From Nitrospirota bacterium (GTDB lineage Bacteria > Nitrospirota > Nitrospiria > SBBL01 > JAADHI01): a DNA stretch of 64,000 nt. The stretch covers positions 40,043-104,042 of the forward strand of contig JAJDBX010000063.1 of the NCBI GenBank assembly GCA_029261135.1, written 5' to 3'. Shown here in pieces: positions 17,496 to 26,381 of the stretch (position 1 is its first letter; each line of letters opens with the position of its first letter). Under the pieces are notes generated by a model, which worked only from the letters and a program-made list of their open reading frames with translations, was not told the origin of the DNA and made no database searches. A program made the translations under genes and the position numbers.

Positions 17496-19112
17496 ATGGG
17501 AACAAACGAATTTGGATTTCCGCTCCTTTCTCTGTTGGCGTATATCCCATTGGCCGGAGCAATCGCGATACTTTTCTTCAAAAAGGAAGAGGAGGAAAAG
17601 ATCATGAAAACAGCTTTTGCTGTTTCAATCGTCGCGCTTCTCGTTTCTTTGCTTCTTATCCCTGGGTTTGATTCTACAAAATCTGACATGCAGCTCACAG
17701 AACAGTATTCGTGGATTCCAAGTTTGGGGGTAGAATATGCCTTTGGAATTGACGGGATTAGCCTCCTGCTCATTGTCATGACAACCATTATCACTTCCAT
17801 CGCCATCGTGAGTTCCTACACCGCAGTCAATTTTAGGATTAAAGAATATTATGTTTCTATTCTCTTTTTAGAAACGGGCATGCTCGGGGTGTTCATGGCC
17901 CTTGATTTTTTTCTTTTTTACATTTTTTGGGAAATCATGCTGGTGCCGATGTATTTTCTGATTGGGATCTGGGGGGGTGGACGGCGGCTTTACTCGGCGA
18001 TTAAGTTTTTCCTCTACACCCTATTTGGCAGCCTATTTATGCTGCTGGGCATCCTTGCGATCTATTTTTTGAATGCGAATCCACAGTATGGAACGGGACA
18101 ATACACCTTTAGTATCTTAGAACTCCAAAAGTTGAACCTTCCACTTCATCCTTTTCAATTTTGGCTTTTTCTTGCTTTTTTCTTAGGATTTGCAATTAAA
18201 GTCCCGATGTTTCCATTTCATACTTGGCTTCCTGATGCGCACACGGATGCGCCAACAGCGGGCAGTGTCTTGCTTGCAGGCATCTTGCTGAAAATGGGGA
18301 CTTACGGTTTTGTTCGGTTTTGTCTTCCGATTTTTCCAGAAGCGAGTGTTTATTTCATGCCTTATATGTCGGGGCTGGCGCTTGTAGGGATTGTTTATGG
18401 GGCGCTGGTTGCCCTGGCCCAAAAAGACATCAAAAGGCTTGTGGCCTACTCTTCGGTCAGCCATTTGGGTTTTGTCATGCTTGGAATTTTCGCGCTTAAT
18501 AGGCACGGACTCACCGGCGCAATACTCCAAATGGTGAATCATGGGGTTTCTACGGGCGCACTCTTTTTGATTGTGGGAATGATTTATGAACGTAGACACA
18601 CACGCCTCATTGCCGATTTTGGCGGACTTTCTTCTAAAATGCCGATTTACTCTGCTGTGTTTGCTGTGACGATGTTTTCCTCAATGGGACTCCCCGGCTT
18701 GAATGGTTTTGTGGGTGAGTTTTTGATTCTTGTGGGGGCATTTGAGGCCAATAAAATTTATGCAGGGATTGCCGTCATTGGCATTATCTTGGGTGCTGCT
18801 TACATGTTGTGGCTTTTTCAGCGCATGATGTTTGGTCCACTCGACAAACCCGAGAACCAAAAGTTGCTTGATATGAACCGGCGTGAAATTGCTTATATGG
18901 CACCCTTGATTGTATTTATGTTTTGGATCGGTCTTTTTCCAAAACCGTTTATTTCGGTGATGGAGCCTGCAGTAGATAAGATTATTGCACGATTGAACAG
19001 CGCCGGAGCCATGGCAAAACAGAATTCATCTACAGAAAATACGGCGAAAAAAACCGATACAAAAAAGAGAATGATAACCGCACAACTTACCGAGAAGGGC
19101 ATGCTAGACTAA
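17496..19112 (+). CDS. nuoM: NADH-quinone oxidoreductase subunit M
   Basis: NuoM (ND4) is a proton-pumping antiporter-like subunit. Helix 5 glutamate lies in FYIFWEIMLVPMYFLIG, the helix-7 lysine in GFAIKVPMFPFHTWLPDAH, and DIKRLVAYSSVSHLGF and a GLNGFVGEFLIL segment (late glutamate) follow. The length of 538 residues is slightly above average because of a Lys/Thr-rich C-terminal tail of ~40 residues. A strong AGGAGG ribosome site precedes the ATG. Confidence 0.95.
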   Translation: MGTNEFGFPLLSLLAYIPLAGAIAILFFKKEEEEKIMKTAFAVSIVALLVSLLLIPGFDSTKSDMQLTEQYSWIPSLGVEYAFGIDGISLLLIVMTTIITSIAIVSSYTAVNFRIKEYYVSILFLETGMLGVFMALDFFLFYIFWEIMLVPMYFLIGIWGGGRRLYSAIKFFLYTLFGSLFMLLGILAIYFLNANPQYGTGQYTFSILELQKLNLPLHPFQFWLFLAFFLGFAIKVPMFPFHTWLPDAHTDAPTAGSVLLAGILLKMGTYGFVRFCLPIFPEASVYFMPYMSGLALVGIVYGALVALAQKDIKRLVAYSSVSHLGFVMLGIFALNRHGLTGAILQMVNHGVSTGALFLIVGMIYERRHTRLIADFGGLSSKMPIYSAVFAVTMFSSMGLPGLNGFVGEFLILVGAFEANKIYAGIAVIGIILGAAYMLWLFQRMMFGPLDKPENQKLLDMNRREIAYMAPLIVFMFWIGLFPKPFISVMEPAVDKIIARLNSAGAMAKQNSSTENTAKKTDTKKRMITAQLTEKGMLD

Positions 19113-20564
19113 ATGATGCCGACATTACCCGATATCCAACTCATCGCCATTCTTCCTGAGATGATTCTTGCAATCATGGCCTGTGCCCTTTTTGTCGCGG
19201 ATCCATTTGTTGACAGAGAGAAGAAAGAACAACTGGGTTATTTTGCATTGGCTGCCCTGGGTTTGTCCGGACTTTCAACGGGGTTTTTATGGGGAGAATC
19301 CATTTCGACCTTTAGTGGGATGATTGTTTTAGACAGCTATGCCCTCTTTTTCAAAACACTATTCCTGATTGTATCGGCTGTGATTATCTTGATGTCTGTT
19401 CTCTATGTGAAAATTGAGCGGATCAATTTAGGAGAATATTACGGCTTAATTTTGATGGCCACTGTGGGTATGATGTTTATGCCGGCGGCGACGGATCTTC
19501 TTTCTTTTTATCTCTCGCTCGAATTGATGTCGATGTCGCTATATGTCTTAACCGCATTTATGAGGAAAGATCCAAAGTCAATTGAAGGAGGAATCAAGTA
19601 TTTCTTGACAGGTATTTTTGCCTCAGGATTGATTTTATATGGGATTGCTTTTCTTTTTGGGGCGACAGGGACAACGAACCTTGCAAATATCGCTGCTTTT
19701 ATCAGGGAAAATGAGACGGTCTCCAGCCCATCTTTGATCATGGCCTTTGTTTTGTTAGTGACGGGTTTTGGGTTTAAGGTCGCGGCTGTTCCGTTTCATA
19801 TGTGGGCCCCCGATGTATACGAGGGTTCCCCGACACCTGTGACGGCCTATCTTTCTACAGGATCAAAGGCTGCAGCTTTTTCTGCTATGTTGCGGGTGTT
19901 TATTGATGCATTTGCATTGAGCAATGGAAATTGGTGGCAAATCCTTTGGATCGTTGCAGTACTCACGATGACATTGGGAAACCTGCTTGCCCTGGTTCAG
20001 ACCAATATGAAACGTTTGTTGGCTTACTCCTCTATCGCACACGCCGGATACCTCTTGATTGGCCTCATCGCTGCGAATGAAATTGGCTATGCGGCAATTA
20101 TGGTCTACCTTGTCGGTTATGTTTTTATGACTTTGGGGGTCTTTGCGCTTATTACGCTACTCTGTTCTGCCAATTTGAAAGGGGATAAAATCTCTGATTT
20201 TAAGGGATTGGCTAGAGTGAATCCAATGCTTGGCTTGGCATTCATTGTCTTTGCGCTTTCTCTCGTTGGTATTCCGCCATCTGCAGGATTTGTAGGGAAA
20301 TTATACCTATTTAGTGCCGCGATTCAGGGAGGTTTTTATTGGTTGTGTGTTATTGCGGTACTCAATAGCACTGTCTCGCTCTACTATTATTTTAAGGTTG
20401 TTCAGGTGATGTATATGGATGAACCAAACGAATCGACCGTCCTTTCATTCTCTCCAACGCTAAAAGTAGCTATTGCGGTCACCTCTTTTGTGACCTTATT
20501 TTTGGGGCTCTATCCAGAACCCATTATCAAAGCCGCGATTCATTCTGTTCAAACTTTTCTTTAA
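19113..20564 (+). CDS. nuoN: NADH-quinone oxidoreductase subunit N
   Basis: NuoN (ND2) is the antiporter-like subunit nearest NuoK. Motifs include the glutamate in SFYLSLELMSMSLYVL, GFGFKVAAVPFHMWAPDVYEG with the helix-7 lysine, NMKRLLAYSSIAHAGYLL, and GFVGKLYLF with the late lysine. Its ATG (there is a second in-frame ATG directly after) abuts the nuoM stop. It is the last nuo gene; no strong hairpin terminator is apparent downstream. Confidence 0.95.
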   Translation: MMPTLPDIQLIAILPEMILAIMACALFVADPFVDREKKEQLGYFALAALGLSGLSTGFLWGESISTFSGMIVLDSYALFFKTLFLIVSAVIILMSVLYVKIERINLGEYYGLILMATVGMMFMPAATDLLSFYLSLELMSMSLYVLTAFMRKDPKSIEGGIKYFLTGIFASGLILYGIAFLFGATGTTNLANIAAFIRENETVSSPSLIMAFVLLVTGFGFKVAAVPFHMWAPDVYEGSPTPVTAYLSTGSKAAAFSAMLRVFIDAFALSNGNWWQILWIVAVLTMTLGNLLALVQTNMKRLLAYSSIAHAGYLLIGLIAANEIGYAAIMVYLVGYVFMTLGVFALITLLCSANLKGDKISDFKGLARVNPMLGLAFIVFALSLVGIPPSAGFVGKLYLFSAAIQGGFYWLCVIAVLNSTVSLYYYFKVVQVMYMDEPNESTVLSFSPTLKVAIAVTSFVTLFLGLYPEPIIKAAIHSVQTFL

Positions 20565-20781
20565 AAAACTTCCTTTCTTTTCCTCGCCAGTTCCCCTTTA
20601 TCCTCGTTGTTGGAATCTTGAGATTCTAAAAGACCTGTGATAACTTTGATGTATAGAGTATAAAAGTATCTGTTCTCCTGGATTAAATGGGGTATCGTTT
20701 CAGTCAAATTAACTCATTTTGAAGTGAAGGGCTTTTAGCAGAAGCGTTCTCTTTTTTAATGTGGGGCTATAAAGAGAGACT

Positions 20782-21987
20782 ATGGCACTTGAAGGTAACT
20801 TAAAAGATTTTTCTCCATTTCATATTATGGAGCTGATTACTTTTAAAAAGAGAACCGGTTTACTCTTTGTGACTTCTCTAGAGAATGAAACTATCACGCT
20901 CGGTTTTGAAAAAAAAGGTTTGGTTTTAGCGCAAACATCAAATAAAGAATCTGAAATGCAATTGGGAAACATCCTGGTTCAACTGAGAAATCTGAGTGAA
21001 GCTAAGCGGGATAAGGCATTGGGCCTTCAAAAAGGCACGCTTGATCGTTTGGGTTATATCCTCCGTCGAGAGAAATATTGCACAGAGAAAGATATTTGTG
21101 AGGGGATCCATTTTCAGATTAAACGGATTTTCTTTAATCTGCTCCATTGGAAAGAAGGGATTTATATTTTTGAACCGAGAGATTCGATTGACTATTTCCA
21201 TGAATTTGTGAAACCTGTTTTTGTCGAAGCATTGGATGTGAAGCGCTTGATGATGGAAGGTGCGGTCATGATTGATGAATGGCCTAAAATTGAGAAGGCT
21301 GTAGGTTCTCTGGATAAAATATACCGTTATTCGTCAGGTTTCCCCGGGATCAGAATAAAAACCGAAGCGGATGAATTTGATTTTGAGGGAGGGGAAACGA
21401 CAACAGACGATGGGGTCATGGTGTCCGAAGAGGAAGAATCCATCTTTCGCTTGATTGACGGCCACCGGTCAATCGCAGGGATTCTTGATCAAACACTCTA
21501 TTCAGAATTTCTAACATATAAAGCAATTTCTGAATTATTAAGCAAGGGTTTAATCGAAGAAGGGATTGATAGAGCTGCTGAGAATAATAAAGATATTGAA
21601 GCCCACATTGATATTGATGAAATTTCACAAAATGAAATTGCTGAAGATAATTGGGAAGCCGCTCGTATTCTAATACAGCGCGCTTTGCCAGAAGCGATGA
21701 TACTAGAAATGAAAATCTCTGAGAAGAAGGCGACACGACTGCAAGGAGATTGTGATCCCACCCTGTGGCCGGGTCCTATCTTTTCTATTTTTAATAAGGT
21801 GCTACCTTTAGAAAATGGGAGTCAAATTGGGGTATTTGAAGCCGTCGCGAGCAAGGTTGGCGTGGCTTTTTTTTGGGATCATAGAAGCGACTACATGCTG
21901 GTTGTTTTTTCTCCCTTGGTGGGAGATCGCGCGGCCTCTCGATTTAGGGCACATGTGGCAACCATTACAAGATGTATTCTCGTTTAA
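20782..21987 (+). CDS. DUF4388 (PATAN-like) domain protein
   Basis: The N-terminal ~170 residues follow the DUF4388/PATAN pattern: GNLKDFSPFHIMELI-F, then KRTGLLFV, a Gly-bearing strand (EKKGLVLAQ), and FNLLHWKEGIYIFEP-D. Such domains occur in gliding-motility and chemosensory-like regulators, often with roadblock proteins. A middle part contains ESIFRLIDGHRSIAGIL, which looks like a repeat of the winged-helix type found in the same proteins, and the last 120 residues are unassigned. The roadblock-like gene starts 14 bases downstream. The two genes probably form a small signalling unit; the input is unknown. Confidence 0.6.
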   Translation: MALEGNLKDFSPFHIMELITFKKRTGLLFVTSLENETITLGFEKKGLVLAQTSNKESEMQLGNILVQLRNLSEAKRDKALGLQKGTLDRLGYILRREKYCTEKDICEGIHFQIKRIFFNLLHWKEGIYIFEPRDSIDYFHEFVKPVFVEALDVKRLMMEGAVMIDEWPKIEKAVGSLDKIYRYSSGFPGIRIKTEADEFDFEGGETTTDDGVMVSEEEESIFRLIDGHRSIAGILDQTLYSEFLTYKAISELLSKGLIEEGIDRAAENNKDIEAHIDIDEISQNEIAEDNWEAARILIQRALPEAMILEMKISEKKATRLQGDCDPTLWPGPIFSIFNKVLPLENGSQIGVFEAVASKVGVAFFWDHRSDYMLVVFSPLVGDRAASRFRAHVATITRCILV

Positions 21988-22001
21988 CTCGGATTTATTA
22001 A

Positions 22002-22409
22002 ATGAAAGAAATAAATAAAGCCTGCAAAAAAGTACTCAATAGTGTGGAGGATGCTGTTGTTTGCGGGGTCATTGATTTAAATCAAAGTAAACTTATCGCA
22101 GTCTCAAGCGCGAAAGCGTTTTCGGAGGATCAAAAAGGTGTGATTACCAAGGCAATGACCAATTTATTTCAAGGAACGGGTGCAATCGTGCTCGCTCAAA
22201 TGTCACACAATCAGCTTAAGATTTCAAATGAAGAAGAACAGCCGTTTCAAGAAATTCAAATGGCCTTTGAGGACAATTTTTATTTTGCAAAGACCATCAA
22301 AAATGGGAAAGCTGCCATCGTCCTGGTCACGAAAGAAAAAACAAATATCGGCATGGCATGGGTTCGTCTCCGGTCGATTATCTCAATCGTCGAACCCCTG
22401 GTGAATTAA
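22002..22409 (+). CDS. Roadblock/LC7-like protein
   Basis: The 135-residue protein has the alternating strand/helix layout of roadblock/LC7 (MglB-type) proteins: an N-terminal helix with VLNSVEDAVVCGVIDL, a strand ending ISNEEEQ, and a final YFAKTIKNGKAAIVLVTKE followed by a long helix. Such proteins act as GTPase regulators or scaffolds, usually as dimers. It follows the DUF4388 gene and its ribosome site is weak, so coupled translation is likely. No MglA-type GTPase gene is nearby. Confidence 0.55.
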   Translation: MKEINKACKKVLNSVEDAVVCGVIDLNQSKLIAVSSAKAFSEDQKGVITKAMTNLFQGTGAIVLAQMSHNQLKISNEEEQPFQEIQMAFEDNFYFAKTIKNGKAAIVLVTKEKTNIGMAWVRLRSIISIVEPLVN

Positions 22410-22771
22410 GAAATGTTCCTTTTTTGCTTTGAAAGTTTTGTGAAGATAAATGGAAACATGAGGATCTCTTCACTTCTTCTCCGAAACTAGGGATAATCCG
22501 CTTTCAAGGGTTCCCGTTACCTTCAAGGCTCAGCCAACATCCCCCGACTTATTCCGAATCCACCGGAACCCTCACAGTCCGCAAACTGCTTGGGTGAAGC
22601 CTTCCTCATCATAAATGAGAGGTCGGGTTTTTCGTCATTTAGCTTCATCGCTCCTCCTTTTGGCTAGGAATCATCAGTTGTGGCTGATGGGTGAAGAAGG
22701 GGGATTCAAAAATTTTGCCAAAATGAAGACCTCCTTTTTTTAGGGTGAGCAAAATCATGTTATCCTACTTA
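22410..22771. other. Intergenic region between the roadblock-like gene and nrdJ
   Basis: The two flanking genes converge here. Besides a possible 41-codon minus-strand ORF (22523-22648), there is a minus-strand AAGGAGG near 22733 followed by a TTG-initiated frame of 15 codons. I see no tRNA, CRISPR or clear intrinsic terminator in the stretch. Confidence 0.5.
22523..22648 (-). CDS. Candidate small protein (41 residues)
   Basis: The ORF starts at ATG 22648 and is preceded on the minus strand by AAAGGAGGAGCG, an almost ideal ribosome site with good spacing, and it stops at 22523. The peptide begins MKLNDEKPDLSF, has a Lys/Arg-rich middle, then an ECEGSGGFGIS-like Gly/Ser-rich stretch (DCEGSGGFGIS) near the C-terminus. 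It lies 123 bases downstream of nrdJ on the same strand. No family is recognised. A ribosomally made peptide precursor or a small regulator is possible but unproven; no modification enzyme lies next to it. Confidence 0.4.
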   Translation of the reverse strand: MKLNDEKPDLSFMMRKASPKQFADCEGSGGFGISRGMLAEP

Positions 22772-25138
22772 TCAATAACACCTTGAATACCCGCAGTGGT
22801 TGCATTTTTCGCAGCCTTCTCCAAAGGTCAGTTCACAGCCACAGTCCGGGCAGGGAAAGACCATTTTTTTTGTTTCTGTAATGGGTTCTTCGATGACTGC
22901 CGTTGTGCGAGACGTGGTTGCATAGCGATCTTCAGAGACTTGTGTCTCAAGAGACTGATTGAAGATTTTTGAAATCGCGTCCGAGCAGGAAAGCACTTTG
23001 TCTGGGCCGATGCCAAAGGGTTTATTACAACGAATGCCAATGAGCTGTTTGACGATATCACGGGGTGTGACCCCGGCGCGCATGCAAAGGGAAATCAATC
23101 GTCCGATGGCTTCATTGAAAGATCCTTCGCATCCGCCGGCTTTACCCATCGTGGCGAAAGCTTCGAAAGGTTTTCCACTCTCCTTATCCTGGTTTACGGT
23201 AAGATAGAGATCGCCACAAGAAGTCTGACGACGTGTTGTGGTCCCGAGCATCACATCTGGTCGTGGGCGTGGTGTGACAATTGGAAAGTGTTCTGCTCCG
23301 AATGCTTGAGGCTCTGACTTTTTCTCTTTTGCTTTTTTCTCATCCTGGGTCGATTTTCCTACATTCAGGACCTGATCCGGGCGGCAGCCATCTCGATAAA
23401 CTGTGATGCCTTTGCAGCCGAGTTGATAAGAAAGCAGGTAAGCATTTTTGATCTCATCAACGGTCGCTTCCGTTGAGAGGTTTATGGTTTTGCTCACAGC
23501 AGAATCGGAATGTTCCTGAAAGGCGGCCTGCATTTTGACATGCCATTCAGGAGCAATTTCATGAGAGGTGACAAAAACATCTTGCCAGTATCGTGGCACC
23601 TGCTTGACGCCGTGCACAGAACCTTTATTTGCCATAATTTGATCCAGTAGGTCTTCGCTATCAAAGCCTTCACGTTTGGCCACTTCAGTGAAATAATCGA
23701 GGGTGTAAGGAAGATGTTCTCCATCCATAACATTTTTATACCAGATTAATGAAAATTCGGGTTCACAGCCCCCGGAGGTATCCGCGATCATTGAAATGGT
23801 TCCAGTCGGTGCGACCGTTGTCAGGTAGGAATTTCGTAAGCGCTTCCCTTGTTTCTGATGTCGCGATCCTTCCCAATGCTCGTAAACGCCACGATCCTCT
23901 GCAATATGAGCAGATTCATCCCAAGCAATTTTACGAATAAATCCCATGACGGTTCGACCCATTTCAACTCCGTTATCGGAGTTATAAGGAATCTCAAGCT
24001 TAAACAACAGCCTGGCAAAGCCCATAACACCCAGACCAATTTTCCGGTTTGCTCGTGTGATTTTCTCGATTTCAGGAATAGGATATCGATTCATGTCGAG
24101 CACATTATCGAGAAAGTGAACCGAGGTACGGATCGTTTCTTCTAGGGAAGTCCAATTTATTTGATATTGCCTATCCACCTTTTTGAGGTGTTGATCCAGC
24201 ACAATGCTCCCCAATGTACAGCTTTCATAAGGGAGAAGCGGCTGTTCTCCGCAGGGGTTGGTTGCTTCCATGTCAGAGACATGCGGGGTGGGGTTGGTCC
24301 GGTTGGTCGTATCGATAAAGAAAAGTCCCGGCTCCCCGGTTTTCCAGGCTTGTTCCGCAATTTTATCCATGACAACTTTGGCTGAAATGCGTTCCACGGC
24401 TTTGCCGGTGCGTGGGGAAATCAAGTCGAAGTCTTCGCCTTTTTCATAGGCTTCCATAAAACGGTCTGTGATCGCAACGGAGATATTAAAATTGTTGATC
24501 TCTTTCGTATCTGCTTTACAAGAAATAAAATCCATAATGTCAGGGTGGTCTACACGGAGAATCCCCATGTTGGCGCCCCGTCGTGTCCCGCCTTGTTTGA
24601 CGGCTTCTGTTGCATGGTTAAACACTTTCATAAAAGAGATGGGGCCGGAGGCCACACCACCCGTGGATTTCACGCGATCATCTTTTGGTCGAAGCCGGGA
24701 AAATGAAAACCCGGTACCACCACCCGATTTATGAATAATGGCGGCCTGTTTGACGGTTTCAAAAATCGATTCCATGGAATCGGAAACAGGAAGAACAAAA
24801 CAGGCCGAGAGTTGTTGTAAGTCACGACCGGCGTTCATCAGAGTTGGAGAATTCGGGAGAAAGCGAAAAGTGGTCATCAAGTTATAAAAAGCGTCTTCGG
24901 TATCTTCAACGTCGATATCTGGATTATACAGAAGGTCAGCCTGGGCAATATTGTGGGCAACTCGCCGAAAAAGGTCCCCCGGGGTTTCAATCACCTTGCC
25001 TTCAAAATCTTTCACCAGATAACGTTTCTCCAAAACACGAAGGGCATTCGGCGAAATATTCATTTCATGTTGTATTTCCTGTTTTGTGTTCACTGTTTGA
25101 TACCCTTTCGCCTTGCCATTTTTTTGAGCCGTTTTCAT
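22772..25138 (-). CDS. nrdJ: Vitamin B12-dependent ribonucleotide reductase (class II)
   Basis: NrdJ makes deoxyribonucleotides using adenosylcobalamin and works with or without oxygen. The 788-residue protein has the catalytic barrel with NPCGEQPLLPYESC (finger-loop and redox-active Cys regions), a substrate-site segment FRFLPNSPTLMNAGR near the N-terminus, and PTGTISMIADTSGGCEP. A TSCPD-like region (C-GGCEGSFNEAIGR) and a C-terminal zinc-ribbon-like CPDCGCEL / CNHCGYSRC tail that presumably returns reducing equivalents complete it. No obvious ATP-cone is seen at the N-terminus. The upstream region carries a promoter, a NrdR-like box and a palindrome. Confidence 0.95.
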   Translation of the reverse strand: MKTAQKNGKAKGYQTVNTKQEIQHEMNISPNALRVLEKRYLVKDFEGKVIETPGDLFRRVAHNIAQADLLYNPDIDVEDTEDAFYNLMTTFRFLPNSPTLMNAGRDLQQLSACFVLPVSDSMESIFETVKQAAIIHKSGGGTGFSFSRLRPKDDRVKSTGGVASGPISFMKVFNHATEAVKQGGTRRGANMGILRVDHPDIMDFISCKADTKEINNFNISVAITDRFMEAYEKGEDFDLISPRTGKAVERISAKVVMDKIAEQAWKTGEPGLFFIDTTNRTNPTPHVSDMEATNPCGEQPLLPYESCTLGSIVLDQHLKKVDRQYQINWTSLEETIRTSVHFLDNVLDMNRYPIPEIEKITRANRKIGLGVMGFARLLFKLEIPYNSDNGVEMGRTVMGFIRKIAWDESAHIAEDRGVYEHWEGSRHQKQGKRLRNSYLTTVAPTGTISMIADTSGGCEPEFSLIWYKNVMDGEHLPYTLDYFTEVAKREGFDSEDLLDQIMANKGSVHGVKQVPRYWQDVFVTSHEIAPEWHVKMQAAFQEHSDSAVSKTINLSTEATVDEIKNAYLLSYQLGCKGITVYRDGCRPDQVLNVGKSTQDEKKAKEKKSEPQAFGAEHFPIVTPRPRPDVMLGTTTRRQTSCGDLYLTVNQDKESGKPFEAFATMGKAGGCEGSFNEAIGRLISLCMRAGVTPRDIVKQLIGIRCNKPFGIGPDKVLSCSDAISKIFNQSLETQVSEDRYATTSRTTAVIEEPITETKKMVFPCPDCGCELTFGEGCEKCNHCGYSRCY

Positions 25139-25236
25139 TCCGCTCTCCCTCTCCCGGTTGAGTTCAAAATTAAGTGATCTGCAAAGTCAAATAAAGTCAA
25201 GAACCCCATTTGAGTATGCTGAGTTGTTCGATCAGT

Positions 25237-25279
25237 GAATGACTGTATTACATGGTAATACCATGTAATACAGTCATTC
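25237..25279. promoter_or_regulatory. 43-bp near-perfect palindrome in the nrdJ leader
   Basis: Two 21-base arms (25237-25257 and 25259-25279) are exact reverse complements around a single central base. It overlaps the proposed -10 element of nrdJ by three bases and covers the expected transcription start. AT-rich composition and absence of a T-run argue against a terminator for the gsp operon. An operator for a dimeric or tetrameric repressor, or a leader hairpin, is more likely. Confidence 0.6.
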
Positions 25280-25305
25280 TTAAAAGAATCACTGCTAATT
25301 GTCAA
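25277..25305 (-). promoter_or_regulatory. Candidate sigma-70 promoter of nrdJ
   Basis: On the minus strand a perfect TTGACA (25300-25305) is followed after 17 bases by TAAGAA (25277-25282), a weak -10. It lies about 140 bases before the nrdJ start. The NrdR-like box sits just upstream of the -35 and the palindrome overlaps the -10 and start site, a layout that makes sense for a regulated promoter. Confidence 0.45.
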
Positions 25306-25313
25306 GTACTAAT

Positions 25314-25329
25314 ATACAATATATAGGGT
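25314..25329. promoter_or_regulatory. NrdR-like box upstream of nrdJ
   Basis: The 16-base site ATACAATATATAGGGT matches 14 of 16 positions of the commonly given NrdR box (ACACWATATATWGTGT). NrdR is the nucleotide-sensing repressor of ribonucleotide reductase genes. The site is 8 bases upstream of the proposed -35. NrdR sites usually come in pairs and I find no convincing second box, so confidence is limited. Confidence 0.4.
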
Positions 25330-25403
25330 ATATGAAAAATAAAAACCACATGATGCTGTGGAATATCTGAATGCAAGCTGTGGAAAAGATGTGGAGGAAA
25401 TCT

Positions 25404-26381
25404 CTATTCTACCCGAAAATAAAGGAGTTTCGTCGCATTACTTTTTCGCTCGACGATTGCAGTAGTAATTTTTCTCGTATCATTGATTGTCCCAGTCGAT
25501 TCGATTTTAAAATAGCTGCTTCGTATTGTAAAATCAGCGATACTTTCTCCTGAGGCCATTCTGTTCAAGACATCGGGGGGCAGTAGTTTTTTAAAGTCTG
25601 TGGCATTTGAATTTTGGAAGGGGCGTTTTTCTTCCAGCCGTCGCGCTTCTGATTCATCAATATCCTGATCAATGCTCTTTAAGACCAAGCGATCTGCAGT
25701 ATTGACATTTATTTTTCCATTGCCATATACCGTCAGGTGAGGTTCAATGGTCTTAAATATTTCTTGCGTGATGCCCTGTACCATGCGAAGTTCTCTCAAG
25801 GTTTCAAAAGGTCTGTTTTTAGCGTTATATCCTGGATCCCGGCTTTGATAGCTTGAGCTTTCCGCCCCATAAGGAAGTGGGGTATCGTCATTATCAATCC
25901 AGTCTATGATGGGATCAACCAGTTCTGGTTTAAGGTCTAAGAATTGAAAAAGGCGTTCAAGTTGCTTTTTTCTCCCTTCATTAATCTTTGTCCCTGAATT
26001 GGTCTGTCTAACCAGTTTATTGATGTTGATTTTTCGTTCTTCGTCAACAATGATGCCACCAAGTAAGCCATCCCCCAAAGGATAATCTGGAATCGGAGAG
26101 GCCCACAATTCAGTCAGGTCATCGAGAGAACTGTTTTTTTTATCGATAATCAGCAAGGCTTCTCCCGCAGCAATTCCGGAACGGGAAAGATAGTGTGCTT
26201 TGATGTCATCTCGAAAATTTCCTGCGGCCCGAAGATCCGCCCGGATCTGAAAATCGGCTTCAAAAATGATCACCACCAGTAAAAAAACAATGAGCAGGCT
26301 TAAAAGGAGGGCGAAGCCTTTCTGGTTTTTAATCACAGGGGAATCAGTGAATGGGATATATTTAAGACGTAACCTTTTCAT
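25404..26381 (-). CDS. gspK: Type II secretion system minor pseudopilin GspK
   Basis: GspK caps the pseudopilus tip with GspI and GspJ. The start has a prepilin-like leader ending NQKG before a hydrophobic helix (FALLLSLLIVFLLVVIIF) and lacks the Glu+5, as is typical of GspK. YLSRSGIAAGEAL, VDEERKININKL and a later INVNTAD (helix-hairpin-helix-like) are standard GspK features. The 325-residue length fits. It overlaps gspM and is the last gene of the gsp operon. Confidence 0.88.
   Translation of the reverse strand: MKRLRLKYIPFTDSPVIKNQKGFALLLSLLIVFLLVVIIFEADFQIRADLRAAGNFRDDIKAHYLSRSGIAAGEALLIIDKKNSSLDDLTELWASPIPDYPLGDGLLGGIIVDEERKININKLVRQTNSGTKINEGRKKQLERLFQFLDLKPELVDPIIDWIDNDDTPLPYGAESSSYQSRDPGYNAKNRPFETLRELRMVQGITQEIFKTIEPHLTVYGNGKINVNTADRLVLKSIDQDIDESEARRLEEKRPFQNSNATDFKKLLPPDVLNRMASGESIADFTIRSSYFKIESTGTINDTRKITTAIVERKSNATKLLYFRVE

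Noticed and set aside
25139..25403. Possible cobalamin riboswitch before B12-dependent nrdJ
   Set aside because: No B12-box-like sequence is seen in the 265-base leader.
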